A stretch of 64,000 nucleotides of DNA, from the NCBI GenBank assembly GCA_963767715.1, contig CAVYFA010000001.1, positions 1-64,000 on the forward strand. Direction: 5' to 3'. This DNA comes from CAVSXS01 sp963767715. GTDB taxonomy: Bacteria > Chloroflexota > Ktedonobacteria > Ktedonobacterales > Ktedonobacteraceae. The notes under the pieces were generated by a model. The model searched no databases. It was not told the origin of the DNA and was given only the letters and a program-made list of their open reading frames with translations. Below are positions 16,549 to 24,697 of the stretch, piece by piece; the first letter of the stretch is position 1, and every line of letters starts with the position of its first letter. The position numbers and the translations under genes were made by a program.

Positions 16549-17526
16549 TCAGGGTTCCATAATTTCTCTGAGGGCCGCCATCACCTTTGCCGGCGTGGGC
16601 AGATAGTAATCCTCTTGCCCTGGCACGGGAAAAGGTGTATCGTAGCCGGTGACACGGGCAATGGGCTTGAGTAAGGAATAGAAGCAATGCTCGTTTATGA
16701 CAGCGGTGATCTCTGCGCCGATGCCGCCCGCGCGTGGGGCTTCATGCACGATGATGGCGCGGCCCGTCTTTTCGACTGAGGTGGCGATGGCTTCCTCGTC
16801 GAGCGGCCAGATGGTGCGCAGGTCGATGACTTCTACGCTGGTTCCCATCTCCTGCTGCGCCTGCTTCGCGGCTTCGAGGGCGACGTTGACCATCGCGCCG
16901 TAGGCGAAGATGCTGACATCGCTGCCTTCCTGTACCACCCTCGCCTTGCCCAGCGGCACGGTGTAGTAGTCCTGGGGCGTGTCCTGGCGGAACGAGCGGT
17001 AGAGTTTGATATTCTCCAGGAACAGCACCGGGTCGGGATCAAGCGCCGCCGAGGCCAGCAGGCCCTTCGCGTCGTAGGGATTGGAGGGCAGCACGATCTT
17101 GAGGCCGGGCGTCTGCAAAAAGACGCCTTCGAGACTGTCCGAGTGCAGTTCGGGGGTGCGCACGCCACCGCCATAGGGGGCACGCACGACCAGGGGACAC
17201 GTGTAGGCGCCCGCGCTGCGAAAACGGATGCGCGCCGCCTGCGAGACAAGCTGGTTCATGCAAACGAAAAGGAATCCGGCGAACTGTATCTCCACGATCG
17301 GTCGCAGCCCGTAGATCGCCATGCCGACAGAAGTGCCGATGATGGCCGATTCAGCAAGGGGTAAATCGAAGACGCGCTTGTCGCCAAATTTCTGCTGGAG
17401 ATGCTCGGTCACGCGGAAGACGCCGCCATTGGCGCCGATATCCTGCCCGAGCACGACCACACGCTTGTCGCGCTCCAATTCAAGCGCGAGCGCCGAGTTC
17501 AACGCTTCGATCATGGTCATTTGCAT
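16549..17526 (-). CDS. pdhB: 2-oxoacid dehydrogenase E1 component, beta subunit
   Basis: A 325-residue transketolase-like beta subunit of the thiamine-diphosphate E1 heterotetramer. The N-terminal pyrimidine-binding part starts MIEALNSALALELERD and contains VLGQDIGANGGVFRVTEHL, with the glutamate-containing loop PLAESAIIGTSVGMA. The C-terminal part holds EVIDLRTIWPLDEEAI and FIVHEAP-like IIVHEAPRAGG. It lies 27 bases downstream of the alpha subunit and 37 bases upstream of E2, so the four genes form one transcription unit. The length is typical of Bacillus-type PdhB. It could instead be the beta subunit of a branched-chain 2-oxoacid dehydrogenase. Confidence 0.92.
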   Translation of the reverse strand: MQMTMIEALNSALALELERDKRVVVLGQDIGANGGVFRVTEHLQQKFGDKRVFDLPLAESAIIGTSVGMAIYGLRPIVEIQFAGFLFVCMNQLVSQAARIRFRSAGAYTCPLVVRAPYGGGVRTPELHSDSLEGVFLQTPGLKIVLPSNPYDAKGLLASAALDPDPVLFLENIKLYRSFRQDTPQDYYTVPLGKARVVQEGSDVSIFAYGAMVNVALEAAKQAQQEMGTSVEVIDLRTIWPLDEEAIATSVEKTGRAIIVHEAPRAGGIGAEITAVINEHCFYSLLKPIARVTGYDTPFPVPGQEDYYLPTPAKVMAALREIMEP

Positions 17527-17553
17527 CGTGTGTATTCCTTCGTATATCCCGCA

Positions 17554-18618
17554 TCAATGGTCGACGTAGCGCAGCAGGTCGGCGCGCTGGGCTTGCTGGC
17601 GCGGTGTGAGGGTGGCTGAAGTGTAGTCGAAGAAGCTGTCGGGCGCCATCGGCGGGGTCGCTTCTGCGACCTGGACGGCCTCGTTGATCTCCTCTTCCAC
17701 GCTCGCGAGGAGCTCCTGTACCTGTGCATCATCCAGCAGGCCGCGTGCCATCAGGAATTTTTCGAAGCGCGTGATGGGGTCCTTCGTCCGCCATGCTTCG
17801 ACCTCAGCCGCGTCGCGGTAGCGCGTGGGATCATCGGCGGTGGTGTGTGCCCCGATGCGGTAGGTGAGAGTCTCGATCAGCGTCGGTCCCTGTCCGGCGC
17901 GCGCGCGTTCGACAGCATTGTTCATGACATCGTACACCGCCAGGATATCGTTGCCATCAACAAGCTGAGAGGGGATGCCGAAACCCTCGCCGCGTGCGGC
18001 CAGGGTTTGCGCCGCACTCTGCTTGTGGCGAGGCACACTGATGGCCCAGCCATTATTCTGCACGACCAGTACGACCGGGGCCTGGTAGACGCCCGCGAAG
18101 TTCAGCGCCTCGTTGAAATCGCCCTCAGAGGTAGCGCCATCGCCACAGACTCCTACGGCTACCACCGGGTCGCCCGCGATTTTAGCCGCCATCGCCAGCC
18201 CGACGGCGTGCAGCATCTGCGTGCCGATGACGATCTGGAAGGGCAGGCAGCGTGACTCGGCCGGCCAGTCCGCGGGCGTGAAGCCGCGAAAGGTATAGGC
18301 GAGGGTCGCCAGAGGAACGCCTTTGACGATGAGCGAGGCGATTTCACGATACGAGGTCGCCAGCCAGTCCTGCGCCTGCATGGGCGCGGCCAGTCCAACG
18401 GCGGTCGCCTCCTGCCCAACCAGCGAGCCAAAGGTGGTGGCGCGTCCCTGCCTCTGCAAGGCGATGATTTTGTTCGAGAATGCCCGCCCAAGCTGCATAT
18501 AACGATAGAGCGACAGGAGTCGCTCGTCGCCGAGATCGGGCATCTCGCCCACTAGCTTGCCCTCGACGTCGAGCAGTTGGTAGGGAACAAGACCGGGATC
18601 GAGTTGCTGTATTGTCAC
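17554..18618 (-). CDS. pdhA: 2-oxoacid dehydrogenase E1 component, alpha subunit
   Basis: A 354-residue thiamine-diphosphate-binding alpha subunit. The cofactor motif GDGATSEGDFNEALNFAGV and later VQNNGWAISVP match the GDGX(25-30)N signature. HTTADDPTRYR is the usual phosphorylation-loop region of this family. The GTG at 18618 is chosen as start because AAGGAG lies six bases before it; longer frames upstream contain no ribosome site. The QSAAQTLA segment resembles Bacillus PdhA, which favours pyruvate, while the position 64 bases downstream of leuD would also suit a branched-chain enzyme. No promoter is obvious in the 64 bases after leuD, so transcription may continue from leuCD. Confidence 0.9.
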   Translation of the reverse strand: MTIQQLDPGLVPYQLLDVEGKLVGEMPDLGDERLLSLYRYMQLGRAFSNKIIALQRQGRATTFGSLVGQEATAVGLAAPMQAQDWLATSYREIASLIVKGVPLATLAYTFRGFTPADWPAESRCLPFQIVIGTQMLHAVGLAMAAKIAGDPVVAVGVCGDGATSEGDFNEALNFAGVYQAPVVLVVQNNGWAISVPRHKQSAAQTLAARGEGFGIPSQLVDGNDILAVYDVMNNAVERARAGQGPTLIETLTYRIGAHTTADDPTRYRDAAEVEAWRTKDPITRFEKFLMARGLLDDAQVQELLASVEEEINEAVQVAEATPPMAPDSFFDYTSATLTPRQQAQRADLLRYVDH

Positions 18619-18682
18619 CGTTGACTCCTTATTGTTGTGCGGCATGAACCGTATTGCAATGCTTGAATTGCATAAGTATATG

Positions 18683-19300
18683 TCATGAGAATAGCCAGGG
18701 TGCCTCTTGTTTTCTCCGTTCCTCGTAGGCTTTGATCTCATCGCTGTGACTGAGCGTCCAGCCAATGTTGTCGAGTCCCTGCAGCAGGGCATTCTTGCGG
18801 AAGCTGTCGATGTCGAAATGGATGACGCGCCCACTCGGAGTGGTGATTTCCTGCGCCGCAAGGTCAACGTGCAGCGTATAGCCCTCGCTGGCCTCCACTT
18901 CGTCGAAGAGTTCGCGCACGGTGGCGGCATCGAGTGTGGCGGGCAGGAGGCCGTTGTTGAAACAGTTGTTGTAGAAAATGTCAGCGAAGCTGGGGGCGAT
19001 CAGGCAGCGAAAACCGTAGTCGCGAATGGCCCAGGGGGCGTGTTCGCGCGAGGAGCCGCAGCCGAAGTTGTCGTCGGTCAACAGGATTGTCGCGCCCTGG
19101 TAGCGCGGCTGGTTCAGCACAAAATCAGGGTTAAGCTGTTGACCAGACGGGTCGAGATAGCGCCAGTTCGCGAATAGCACCTTCTCGAAGCCGCTGCGCC
19201 GCGTTGTCTTGAGGAAGCGCGCGGGCGTAATCTCATCGGTGTTGACGTTGACACGATCCAGCGGAGCCACCAGACCCGTCAAGGTGGTAAATGGTTCCAA
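18683..19300 (-). CDS. leuD: 3-isopropylmalate dehydratase small subunit
   Basis: A 205-residue swivelling-domain subunit that pairs with LeuC to convert 2-isopropylmalate to 3-isopropylmalate in leucine synthesis. Family landmarks are TGLVAPLDRVNVNTDEI near the start, NFGCGSSREHAPWA around 80-93 and APSFADIFYNNCFNNGLLP after it. The length matches bacterial LeuD of about 200 residues. It starts 55 bases after leuC, in the usual CD order, and is probably translated from the same mRNA. Nothing unusual is seen. Confidence 0.95.
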   Translation of the reverse strand: MEPFTTLTGLVAPLDRVNVNTDEITPARFLKTTRRSGFEKVLFANWRYLDPSGQQLNPDFVLNQPRYQGATILLTDDNFGCGSSREHAPWAIRDYGFRCLIAPSFADIFYNNCFNNGLLPATLDAATVRELFDEVEASEGYTLHVDLAAQEITTPSGRVIHFDIDSFRKNALLQGLDNIGWTLSHSDEIKAYEERRKQEAPWLFS

Positions 19301-19355
19301 TGTCTTTACTCCTCAACAATTTATGCTTTGCGCCTCTGAAAGACGCAGCAGAATG

Positions 19356-20759
19356 CTACCAATCGCGGATATCGACGAAATGGCCGGCGATGGCCGCCGC
19401 GGCGGCCATGGCGGGGCTGACGAGGTGGGTACGCCCGCCGCGGCCCTGCCGGCCCTCAAAGTTGCGGTTGCTGGTCGAGGCGCAGCGCTCTCCCTCGGAG
19501 AGCTGATCGCCGTTCATAGCGATGCACATGCTGCACCCGGCCTCGCGCCACTCGAAGCCCGCCTCGCGAAAGATGTCGGCCAGTCCTTCTTCCTCCGCCA
19601 TGCGGCGCACCAGCATCGAGCCAGGCACGACGATAGCACGGATATCGGGCGCAATATGCCTGCCCTTGACATAGTGGGCGGCCATACGCAGGTCTTCCAG
19701 GCGAGAGTTAGTGCAGGAACCGATGAAGACGGTATCAAGCGGGATTTCGGTAATTTTCTGCCCGGGCCTTAGGCTCATATAGCTGAGCGCACGCTCGTAG
19801 GCTTTGCGTTTCTCAGGGTCGCGCTGCTCGGCGGGGTTCGGCACCACACCGTTCACATCGGCAACCATTCCCGGGTTGGTTCCCCACGTGACCTGCGGCC
19901 CCAGGTTCTCGATACGCAGCTCATGCACCGCATCGAATGCTGCGCCTGGATCGCTGGCAAGCTGGCGCCAGGCAGCAACGGCCCGCTCGAACATGTCACC
20001 CTGCGGGGCAAACGGACGGCCTTTGATATAGGCGAAGGTCGTCTCGTCGGGGGCAACCATGCCCGCGCGAGCACCCATCTCGATAGCGAGATTGCACAGC
20101 GTCATGCGCCCTTCCATCGAGAGGCTGCGAATGGCGGAGCCGCTAAATTCGATGACATGGCCCGTGCCGACGCCCGTTCCGAGCTGGCCGATGATGTAGA
20201 GGCCCAGGTCTTTGGCCGTAGTGCCGGGCAACAACGTACCTTCGACACGGATATTCATGGTTTTGGGGCGCTGCTGCAACAGGCATTGCGTGGCCAGCAC
20301 GTGCTCGACTTCGCTGGTGCCTATGCCGAAGGCCAGCGCGCCCAGCGCGCCATGCGTCGAGGTATGCGAATCGCCGCAGACGATGGTCATGCCCGGCAGC
20401 GTGATGCCCTGCTCTGGCCCGATAATATGTACAATGCCCTGACGCGCGTCATTCATTGTGTAGAGCGTCAGACCAAAATCCCGCGCATTGCGTTCCATCG
20501 TTGTCAGGCATTCAAGGCTTTCCTTATCCACCACGTCCAGCAACTTGCGTCCCTGAACAGTCGGAACGTTGTGATCGAGGACCGCGACGGTCGCGTCCGG
20601 GCGGTGGACCTCGCGGTGAGCCATATGCAGCCCGGCGAATGCCTGGGGGGAGGTCATTTCATGGACAAGATGGCGATCAATATAGAGGATGGTGGACTCT
20701 CCGGGTACCTCACGCACGATGTGAGCATCCCAGATTTTCTCGAACATTGTTTTTGGCAT
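19356..20759 (-). CDS. leuC: 3-isopropylmalate dehydratase large subunit
   Basis: A 467-residue aconitase-family enzyme carrying a 4Fe-4S cluster. The cluster cysteines are in FIGSCTNSR and in the pair within GCSMCIAMN. ICGDSHTSTHGA and YIDRHLVHEMTSPQAF are also family hallmarks. The start at 20759 (MPKTMFEKIW) has GGAG about eight bases upstream; an in-frame extension upstream has no such site and no homology to the usual start. The gene is divergent from leuA across a 369-base gap and heads a likely leuC-leuD-pdh transcript. Confidence 0.95.
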   Translation of the reverse strand: MPKTMFEKIWDAHIVREVPGESTILYIDRHLVHEMTSPQAFAGLHMAHREVHRPDATVAVLDHNVPTVQGRKLLDVVDKESLECLTTMERNARDFGLTLYTMNDARQGIVHIIGPEQGITLPGMTIVCGDSHTSTHGALGALAFGIGTSEVEHVLATQCLLQQRPKTMNIRVEGTLLPGTTAKDLGLYIIGQLGTGVGTGHVIEFSGSAIRSLSMEGRMTLCNLAIEMGARAGMVAPDETTFAYIKGRPFAPQGDMFERAVAAWRQLASDPGAAFDAVHELRIENLGPQVTWGTNPGMVADVNGVVPNPAEQRDPEKRKAYERALSYMSLRPGQKITEIPLDTVFIGSCTNSRLEDLRMAAHYVKGRHIAPDIRAIVVPGSMLVRRMAEEEGLADIFREAGFEWREAGCSMCIAMNGDQLSEGERCASTSNRNFEGRQGRGGRTHLVSPAMAAAAAIAGHFVDIRDW

Positions 20760-21128
20760 ATCGGTGTCTCCGTACCGTAGGATATAACAGGGGCAACGCC
20801 GCTGTCGCCCAGTGCAGGCAAGCCTGATCCATACTGAGTTGGACCACATTCGCCTCATTCTCTATCATATCACACGTAACAGCTTCTTCTGCCAAAAACC
20901 AGGTCTATCCTTTTGGGTGCCCGCAACGTTTTGCAGCGCGAGCGCCTGCGCCTATAATCCTGGCAATGAGAAAAAGGTTGCATGCTCGACGCTCTGTGGA
21001 AGCTCGTCAATGCAAAAACAGTGAGTACCCTTTGCTTGCGAATCGCCTGGGAAGCTGCGTATAATTTCTGTAAAATCGGATTATTGAGATTGTCGAAACA
21101 AAGGAGTTTAGACAAGGAGCGACGAACG
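20760..21128. other. Divergent intergenic region between leuC and leuA
   Basis: This 369-base gap carries the starts of two opposite units. On the plus side there is a clear promoter at 21036-21065. On the minus side a run resembling TTGGCA, 17 bases, TGATAT lies around 20870-20900 and could serve leuC, but it is weak. I looked for a leader peptide, T-box or other leucine-responsive structure and saw none that convinced me. Confidence 0.5.
21036..21065 (+). promoter_or_regulatory. Promoter of leuA
   Basis: TTGCGA at 21036-21041 and a perfect TATAAT at 21060-21065 are separated by 18 bases. The pair lies about 64 bases upstream of the leuA start. Confidence 0.65.
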
Positions 21129-22328
21129 ATGGCAACAAACGCGACAGAGCCTCGCATCATCAAGTTTTATGAAACGACGCTGCGTGATGGCGAACAAACC
21201 CCAGGCGTGAACTATTTCCCTGAAGAGAAACTGGCAATTGCCCAGGCCCTGGCCGATATGGGCTTCGATACATTGGACTGTGGCTTCCCTATCTCCTCGC
21301 CGGGCGAGTTCGAGGCGGTGCGCCTGATCGCCTCGAAGGTGGACAATGCCGAGATTTGCGCCATCGCACGCGCCAATCCCGGCGACATCGAGCGGGCATG
21401 GGAGGCAGTGAAAATCGCTGCGCATTCTGCTATCCAGCCGTTTATCAGCGTCTCGCCACTGCATCGTAAAGTCAAGCTCGGTAAAACGCGCGAAGAGGTG
21501 CTGGAACTTGCGAAAGCGGCGGTGGCGCAGGGGCGTTCGTATACTGAAAATGTTGATTTTGCGCTGGAGGACACCACCCGCACAGAACATGACTTCATTC
21601 TGGAGGTCTGCGAAACTATCCTCAAAGAGGGTGTACGTTTCGTGACGCTTTGCGATACGGTCGGCTATTCCTTACCTTGGGAGTTTGGCAAGCTGGTGGC
21701 CGATGTCAAGAGAGAGTTTCCCCAGGCGCGTATCTCCGCCCATTGCCATAACGACCTCGGCCTGGCAGTAGCAAATGCCTTGGAAGGGCTGCGCAACGGA
21801 GCTGAGCGCGTCGATACCTGCATCAACGGTCTGGGCGAGCGCGCTGGTAATGCTGCCTCTGAAGAAGTAGTGATGGCGATCAAGACCCGTTCTGCTGATC
21901 TTGGAATGGACGTGAGGGTTGATACAGCCAAGATTGCTTCAACCAGTCGTCTTGTCGCCAGGTTATCAGGCATGCAGGTGCAGTGGACCAAGCCGGTTGT
22001 AGGTCAGAATGCGTTTTCGCACGGCGGCGGTATCCATCAGGATGGTGTTCTCAAAGATGCGCGTACCTATGAGATCATGACGCCCGAATCAATCGGTCTG
22101 ACCTCGGCGGATCGCCGTATGCACATGGGCAAGCTCTCTGGCCGTGCCGCTCTAGATGCGCAGTTGCGCGAATTGGGCTATCAGCTTGAAAAAGAGCAGT
22201 TGAACCATGCATTTGAGATGGCGAAGCTGCTGTTGGGCAAGAAGAAGGTACTGGAAGAGATGGATATGCGCTACATCGCAGAGTCGGCGGTAGGTACTGT
22301 CACCGTAGTGGAGTTTGAGAACGCATAA
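21129..22328 (+). CDS. leuA: 2-isopropylmalate synthase, short form
   Basis: A 399-residue member of the DRE-TIM metallolyase family that condenses acetyl-CoA with 2-oxoisovalerate as the first step of leucine synthesis. Key motifs are TTLRDGEQTPGV near residue 15 and ISAHCHNDLGLAVAN near 200, holding the metal ligands; NGLGERAGNA follows. The start at 21129 has AAGGAG eight to nine bases upstream, while an in-frame extension to 20982 lacks a site and crosses the promoter. The usual LeuA is about 510 residues with a leucine-binding regulatory domain; here that domain is absent. This suggests either a feedback-insensitive LeuA or a homocitrate-synthase-like relative. Divergence from leuCD favours leucine synthesis. 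Confidence 0.88.
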   Translation: MATNATEPRIIKFYETTLRDGEQTPGVNYFPEEKLAIAQALADMGFDTLDCGFPISSPGEFEAVRLIASKVDNAEICAIARANPGDIERAWEAVKIAAHSAIQPFISVSPLHRKVKLGKTREEVLELAKAAVAQGRSYTENVDFALEDTTRTEHDFILEVCETILKEGVRFVTLCDTVGYSLPWEFGKLVADVKREFPQARISAHCHNDLGLAVANALEGLRNGAERVDTCINGLGERAGNAASEEVVMAIKTRSADLGMDVRVDTAKIASTSRLVARLSGMQVQWTKPVVGQNAFSHGGGIHQDGVLKDARTYEIMTPESIGLTSADRRMHMGKLSGRAALDAQLRELGYQLEKEQLNHAFEMAKLLLGKKKVLEEMDMRYIAESAVGTVTVVEFENA

Positions 22329-22358
22329 GTCTACTGCGGGGAAGAATTCAACCAGCGC

Positions 22359-23369
22359 CTACAGCGCGACGAACTGCTGGACGAGGGTCATGTAGCGCAG
22401 CGGATCATGTCCATAGGAGCCACAATGGATGGCACAGGGCGTGTAGTACGCTTGAATCGATCGCCCGGCCGCGCGGGCCGCCGCTACCAGGCGGTGAGCA
22501 TGGTGGAGCGCGATCAACGGATCATCCTCGGCGTGAATCAGGAGTATCGCCGGCGGACTTGCCCCGGGCACGTTCACCATCTTCCTGGCGGGACGGTCTC
22601 CGACCGCCTGGTCCGGACGCGCCACCAGTGGATGGCGATAGCGTGCGTGAAACAGGAATCTTCCCCCCAGGAACGTCAGGCGGGTTAGCGAAGGAATCAA
22701 GGCCCGCAGGATGCGCGCCGGGCCTCGCCATCCAGATGTCTCCTGCTTGAGGAACTCGGCAATGAGCAGGCGGGTCATCTCGTCCAGACGCGCGTATGAG
22801 CTATCGGCGATGATGCCCGCCACATCCGCGTGCGGCGGCAGCAATAGCGCGACAGCCGCCCCCATTGAAAATCCGTGGATGTAGACCTGGCCGCCCATGG
22901 TTTCCGATTGACTCGTCGCAACATTCACGGCGGCAACAAGGTCGTTTACCTCGGCATTGCCGCACGTGGTCGGAATCAGCGCACTCTTACCATGCCCACG
23001 ATAATCGAACAGCAAAATGTTGGCGCCATGTGCATATTCGAGCGCGGCGACCGAGCGGAAGTGCAGACTCGGTAAATGAAACCCATGACTGATGATGATT
23101 GTAGGGGCGCTGCGCGTCTGCGCCCAAAACTCTCCGCGCAAGAGCGCGCCATCCGCTGCCTGGAACTTCACGGCACGCTGCAATTCGGTAGGAGGTTCAA
23201 CCACCGCTTCGGGAAAGGTCCAGCCGCCCCATTGTGGGGTCGCTTGATCAACTGTGACGCCTGGACGCGTAAATTCCTCGATGAAGCGATGGCCAAGCAC
23301 CACCATGACGCCTCCAGCGGCGAGACCAACAACAGCAGTAGATGCGGCGATACTTGTGAACCAGGCCAT
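22359..23369 (-). CDS. Membrane-anchored alpha/beta hydrolase
   Basis: A 336-residue alpha/beta-hydrolase-fold protein with an N-terminal membrane helix (about residues 8-25), so the enzyme domain is probably outside the membrane. The oxyanion motif ISHGFHLPS is near 92 and the nucleophile elbow is HGFSMGAA (serine near 168). The acid is probably in HAEDDPLI near 288, and a late histidine lies in CAIHCGSYGHD. The nearest type is the BAAT/DUF-like esterase group related to FrsA or YqiA; the substrate is unknown. Two spots look inserted: QTRSAPT around residue 85, encoded by a GTAGGGG-type hairpin, and ARPDQAVGDRPARK around 255, also encoded by an inverted repeat. It converges with leuA across 30 bases. 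Confidence 0.8.
   Translation of the reverse strand: MAWFTSIAASTAVVGLAAGGVMVVLGHRFIEEFTRPGVTVDQATPQWGGWTFPEAVVEPPTELQRAVKFQAADGALLRGEFWAQTRSAPTIIISHGFHLPSLHFRSVAALEYAHGANILLFDYRGHGKSALIPTTCGNAEVNDLVAAVNVATSQSETMGGQVYIHGFSMGAAVALLLPPHADVAGIIADSSYARLDEMTRLLIAEFLKQETSGWRGPARILRALIPSLTRLTFLGGRFLFHARYRHPLVARPDQAVGDRPARKMVNVPGASPPAILLIHAEDDPLIALHHAHRLVAAARAAGRSIQAYYTPCAIHCGSYGHDPLRYMTLVQQFVAL
23105..23125. repeat. Short inverted repeat inside the hydrolase gene
   Basis: GGGCGC (23105-23110) pairs with GCGCCC (23120-23125) across nine bases and is preceded by GTAG at 23101. Read on the gene's strand it is a hairpin followed by CCTACAAT, the same tail as the hairpin in murF-alr. It is translated in frame. 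Confidence 0.6.
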
Positions 23370-23380
23370 ACATGACCTCC

Positions 23381-23818
23381 TCAGAACGTTGACCTCTTCC
23401 CGTCAGTATCAGTTGGCTCATCGATACGGTGGAGCGTGGAGGTGATACTCCTTACATGCTGTTCGGTGAGAGTTTGTCCGTGCGCATAGTAGACAGCTTT
23501 CGCGTAGGCACCCTCATATTCAACGATGCGCACTTCGAGTTGTTCTTTTTCAAGGAGTTCGACATAGGTTGTCGCTCCAGACTCGTGCCGGGTAAATGGA
23601 ACCTCTCTCGCAGGGGCATTGCGGTAAGTATGCTGGCCGGTGACTCTGACGGAGAGATGAGCCGATTCGGTTGGGTAGGTGATACTGCATGCAATCTCAT
23701 AGAGGGTAGTAGCAGCTTCCCGTGAGCGTTCTTGCAGGATGCATTCATAGGAAAGATGGACAACTGGAAAGCCGGGCTGCTCCTCCGCGAGGGAGGGGCC
23801 TTGTAGTGCTATCGACAT
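23381..23818 (-). CDS. Unknown protein of about 145 residues
   Basis: A soluble, beta-rich looking protein without membrane helices or recognised motifs. It has alternating polar and hydrophobic segments such as VVHLSYECILQE and LEVRIVEYEGAYAKAVYYAHG, which resemble a lipocalin-like or START-like sheet, but this is a guess. The ATG at 23818 is used; a GTG at 23830 is equally possible because neither has a clear ribosome site. It is the last gene of a run of three minus-strand genes beginning with the pentapeptide-repeat protein, with 14 bases after the preceding stop. Confidence 0.55.
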   Translation of the reverse strand: MSIALQGPSLAEEQPGFPVVHLSYECILQERSREAATTLYEIACSITYPTESAHLSVRVTGQHTYRNAPAREVPFTRHESGATTYVELLEKEQLEVRIVEYEGAYAKAVYYAHGQTLTEQHVRSITSTLHRIDEPTDTDGKRSTF

Positions 23819-23832
23819 GGAAATGCTCACTT

Positions 23833-24048
23833 CTAGCCGGGCGTGCCTCGCTCGGTGGCAGCCTGGTCATCGAACTGCTTTTTCTTCTCATTCATACTGT
23901 CGGCGAACATGTAGGCGTCATGGCGAACATCGAATGACCGGACGATGCGGTCATCGGGTCCTGCTCCCCCACCGGGGGATAAGCGCTCACGTACCAAAAA
24001 CACCCGCTCGGTCAGGTGTTGAACATAGTAGCGGTCTTCCAACATCAT
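23833..24048 (-). CDS. Small unknown protein, coupled to pentapeptide gene
   Basis: A 71-residue charged protein (YYVQHLTERVFLVRERLSPG, then PDDRIVRSFDVRHDAYMFAD) with no membrane helix and no cysteine. Its start overlaps the stop of the pentapeptide-repeat gene by four bases (ATGA), and GAGG sits four bases before, so translation is coupled. The sequence could be a small beta-hairpin protein ending in a charged helix (MNEKKKQFDDQAA). No family was recognised. Its place in a three-gene unit with a strong promoter supports it being real. Confidence 0.6.
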   Translation of the reverse strand: MMLEDRYYVQHLTERVFLVRERLSPGGGAGPDDRIVRSFDVRHDAYMFADSMNEKKKQFDDQAATERGTPG

Positions 24049-24506
24049 AATACCTCGGTGAGGTCTGCTGCATCGATCTCGACGCTGGATAAGTGAGCCC
24101 CCTCGAAGTTCGCATTGCCTAAGATGGCACCATCCATGTCAGCCCCACGTAGATCTGCCTTGCTGAAATCTGCCCCTTTCAGGTTCGAGCGGCAGAGGGT
24201 GGCTCCGCGTAAGTCCGCCCAGCGAAGACGGGCCTTCACCAGGTTGGCATCACTGAGATTGGCGCCCCTCAGATCGGCATTGCGCAGGTCCGCTTCGCGC
24301 AGATCCGCTTCGCGCAGGTCCGCTCCCTGCAGATTTGCTCCCGTCAGGTCAGCATTGAGAAGATCGAAGCCCTGGAGATTAGCGTCGTGTAGATCAGCCT
24401 CGTGGAGGTCTGGCTCTAAAGCCCGTATCTCAGCGTATTCTCGCCGCCAGGTATTCCAGAACGTTTTCCCTGTTAAGAGGAGATCAAGCTCTTTCTGATT
24501 TGCCAT
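24045..24506 (-). CDS. Pentapeptide-repeat protein
   Basis: A 153-residue protein whose residues about 30-145 are continuous pentapeptide repeats of the A(D/N)LxxAD type (for example ADLREADLREADLRNADL). They fold as a right-handed square beta-helix. Such proteins mimic DNA or form structural rods; some protect gyrase from quinolones, but the sequence alone does not show this. The N-terminal 30 residues (NQKELDLLLTGKTFWNTWRR) look like the common opening segment that precedes the repeats in cyanobacterial and Chloroflexota members. The ATG at 24506 is preferred over a TTG at 24557, though the ribosome site is weak. It is driven by the promoter at 24629-24657. Confidence 0.82.
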   Translation of the reverse strand: MANQKELDLLLTGKTFWNTWRREYAEIRALEPDLHEADLHDANLQGFDLLNADLTGANLQGADLREADLREADLRNADLRGANLSDANLVKARLRWADLRGATLCRSNLKGADFSKADLRGADMDGAILGNANFEGAHLSSVEIDAADLTEVL

Positions 24507-24628
24507 GAGGTTCACTTTCTTCGCGTTGTGGTACATGTTTGCTGTTTCAATACTCAATAGGAATGTTCGATTCTGAGCAGCTTCTCATTTGAAGGACAGA
24601 ATTCTGAGAAGGAGGAGGAGACACAACA

Positions 24629-24657
24629 ATTATACACTATTTTTTACAAAAATGCAA
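24629..24657 (-). promoter_or_regulatory. Promoter of the pentapeptide-repeat unit
   Basis: On the minus strand TTGCAT (24657-24652) and TATAAT (24634-24629) are separated by exactly 17 bases. The spacer and -10 region, TAAAAAATAGTGTATA, is repeated almost unchanged in the plus-strand promoter at 25120-25148. Confidence 0.75.
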
Positions 24658-24697
24658 TATTTGTGAAAAAGGAGAAGTGAAATCGCGCTAAAATGTA

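Noticed and set aside
19923..20780. Forward frame of 285 codons over leuC
   Set aside because: LeuC on the other strand has all cluster cysteines and family motifs; this frame has no recognisable sequence and a high-GC composition that favours chance open frames.
20760..21128. Leucine-responsive T-box or attenuator before leuA or leuC
   Set aside because: No specifier stem, T-box consensus or leucine-rich leader peptide could be found.
24240..24400. Tandem short DNA repeats that could be a CRISPR-like array
   Set aside because: They encode in-frame pentapeptide repeats; spacing is 15 bases and there are no unique spacers.
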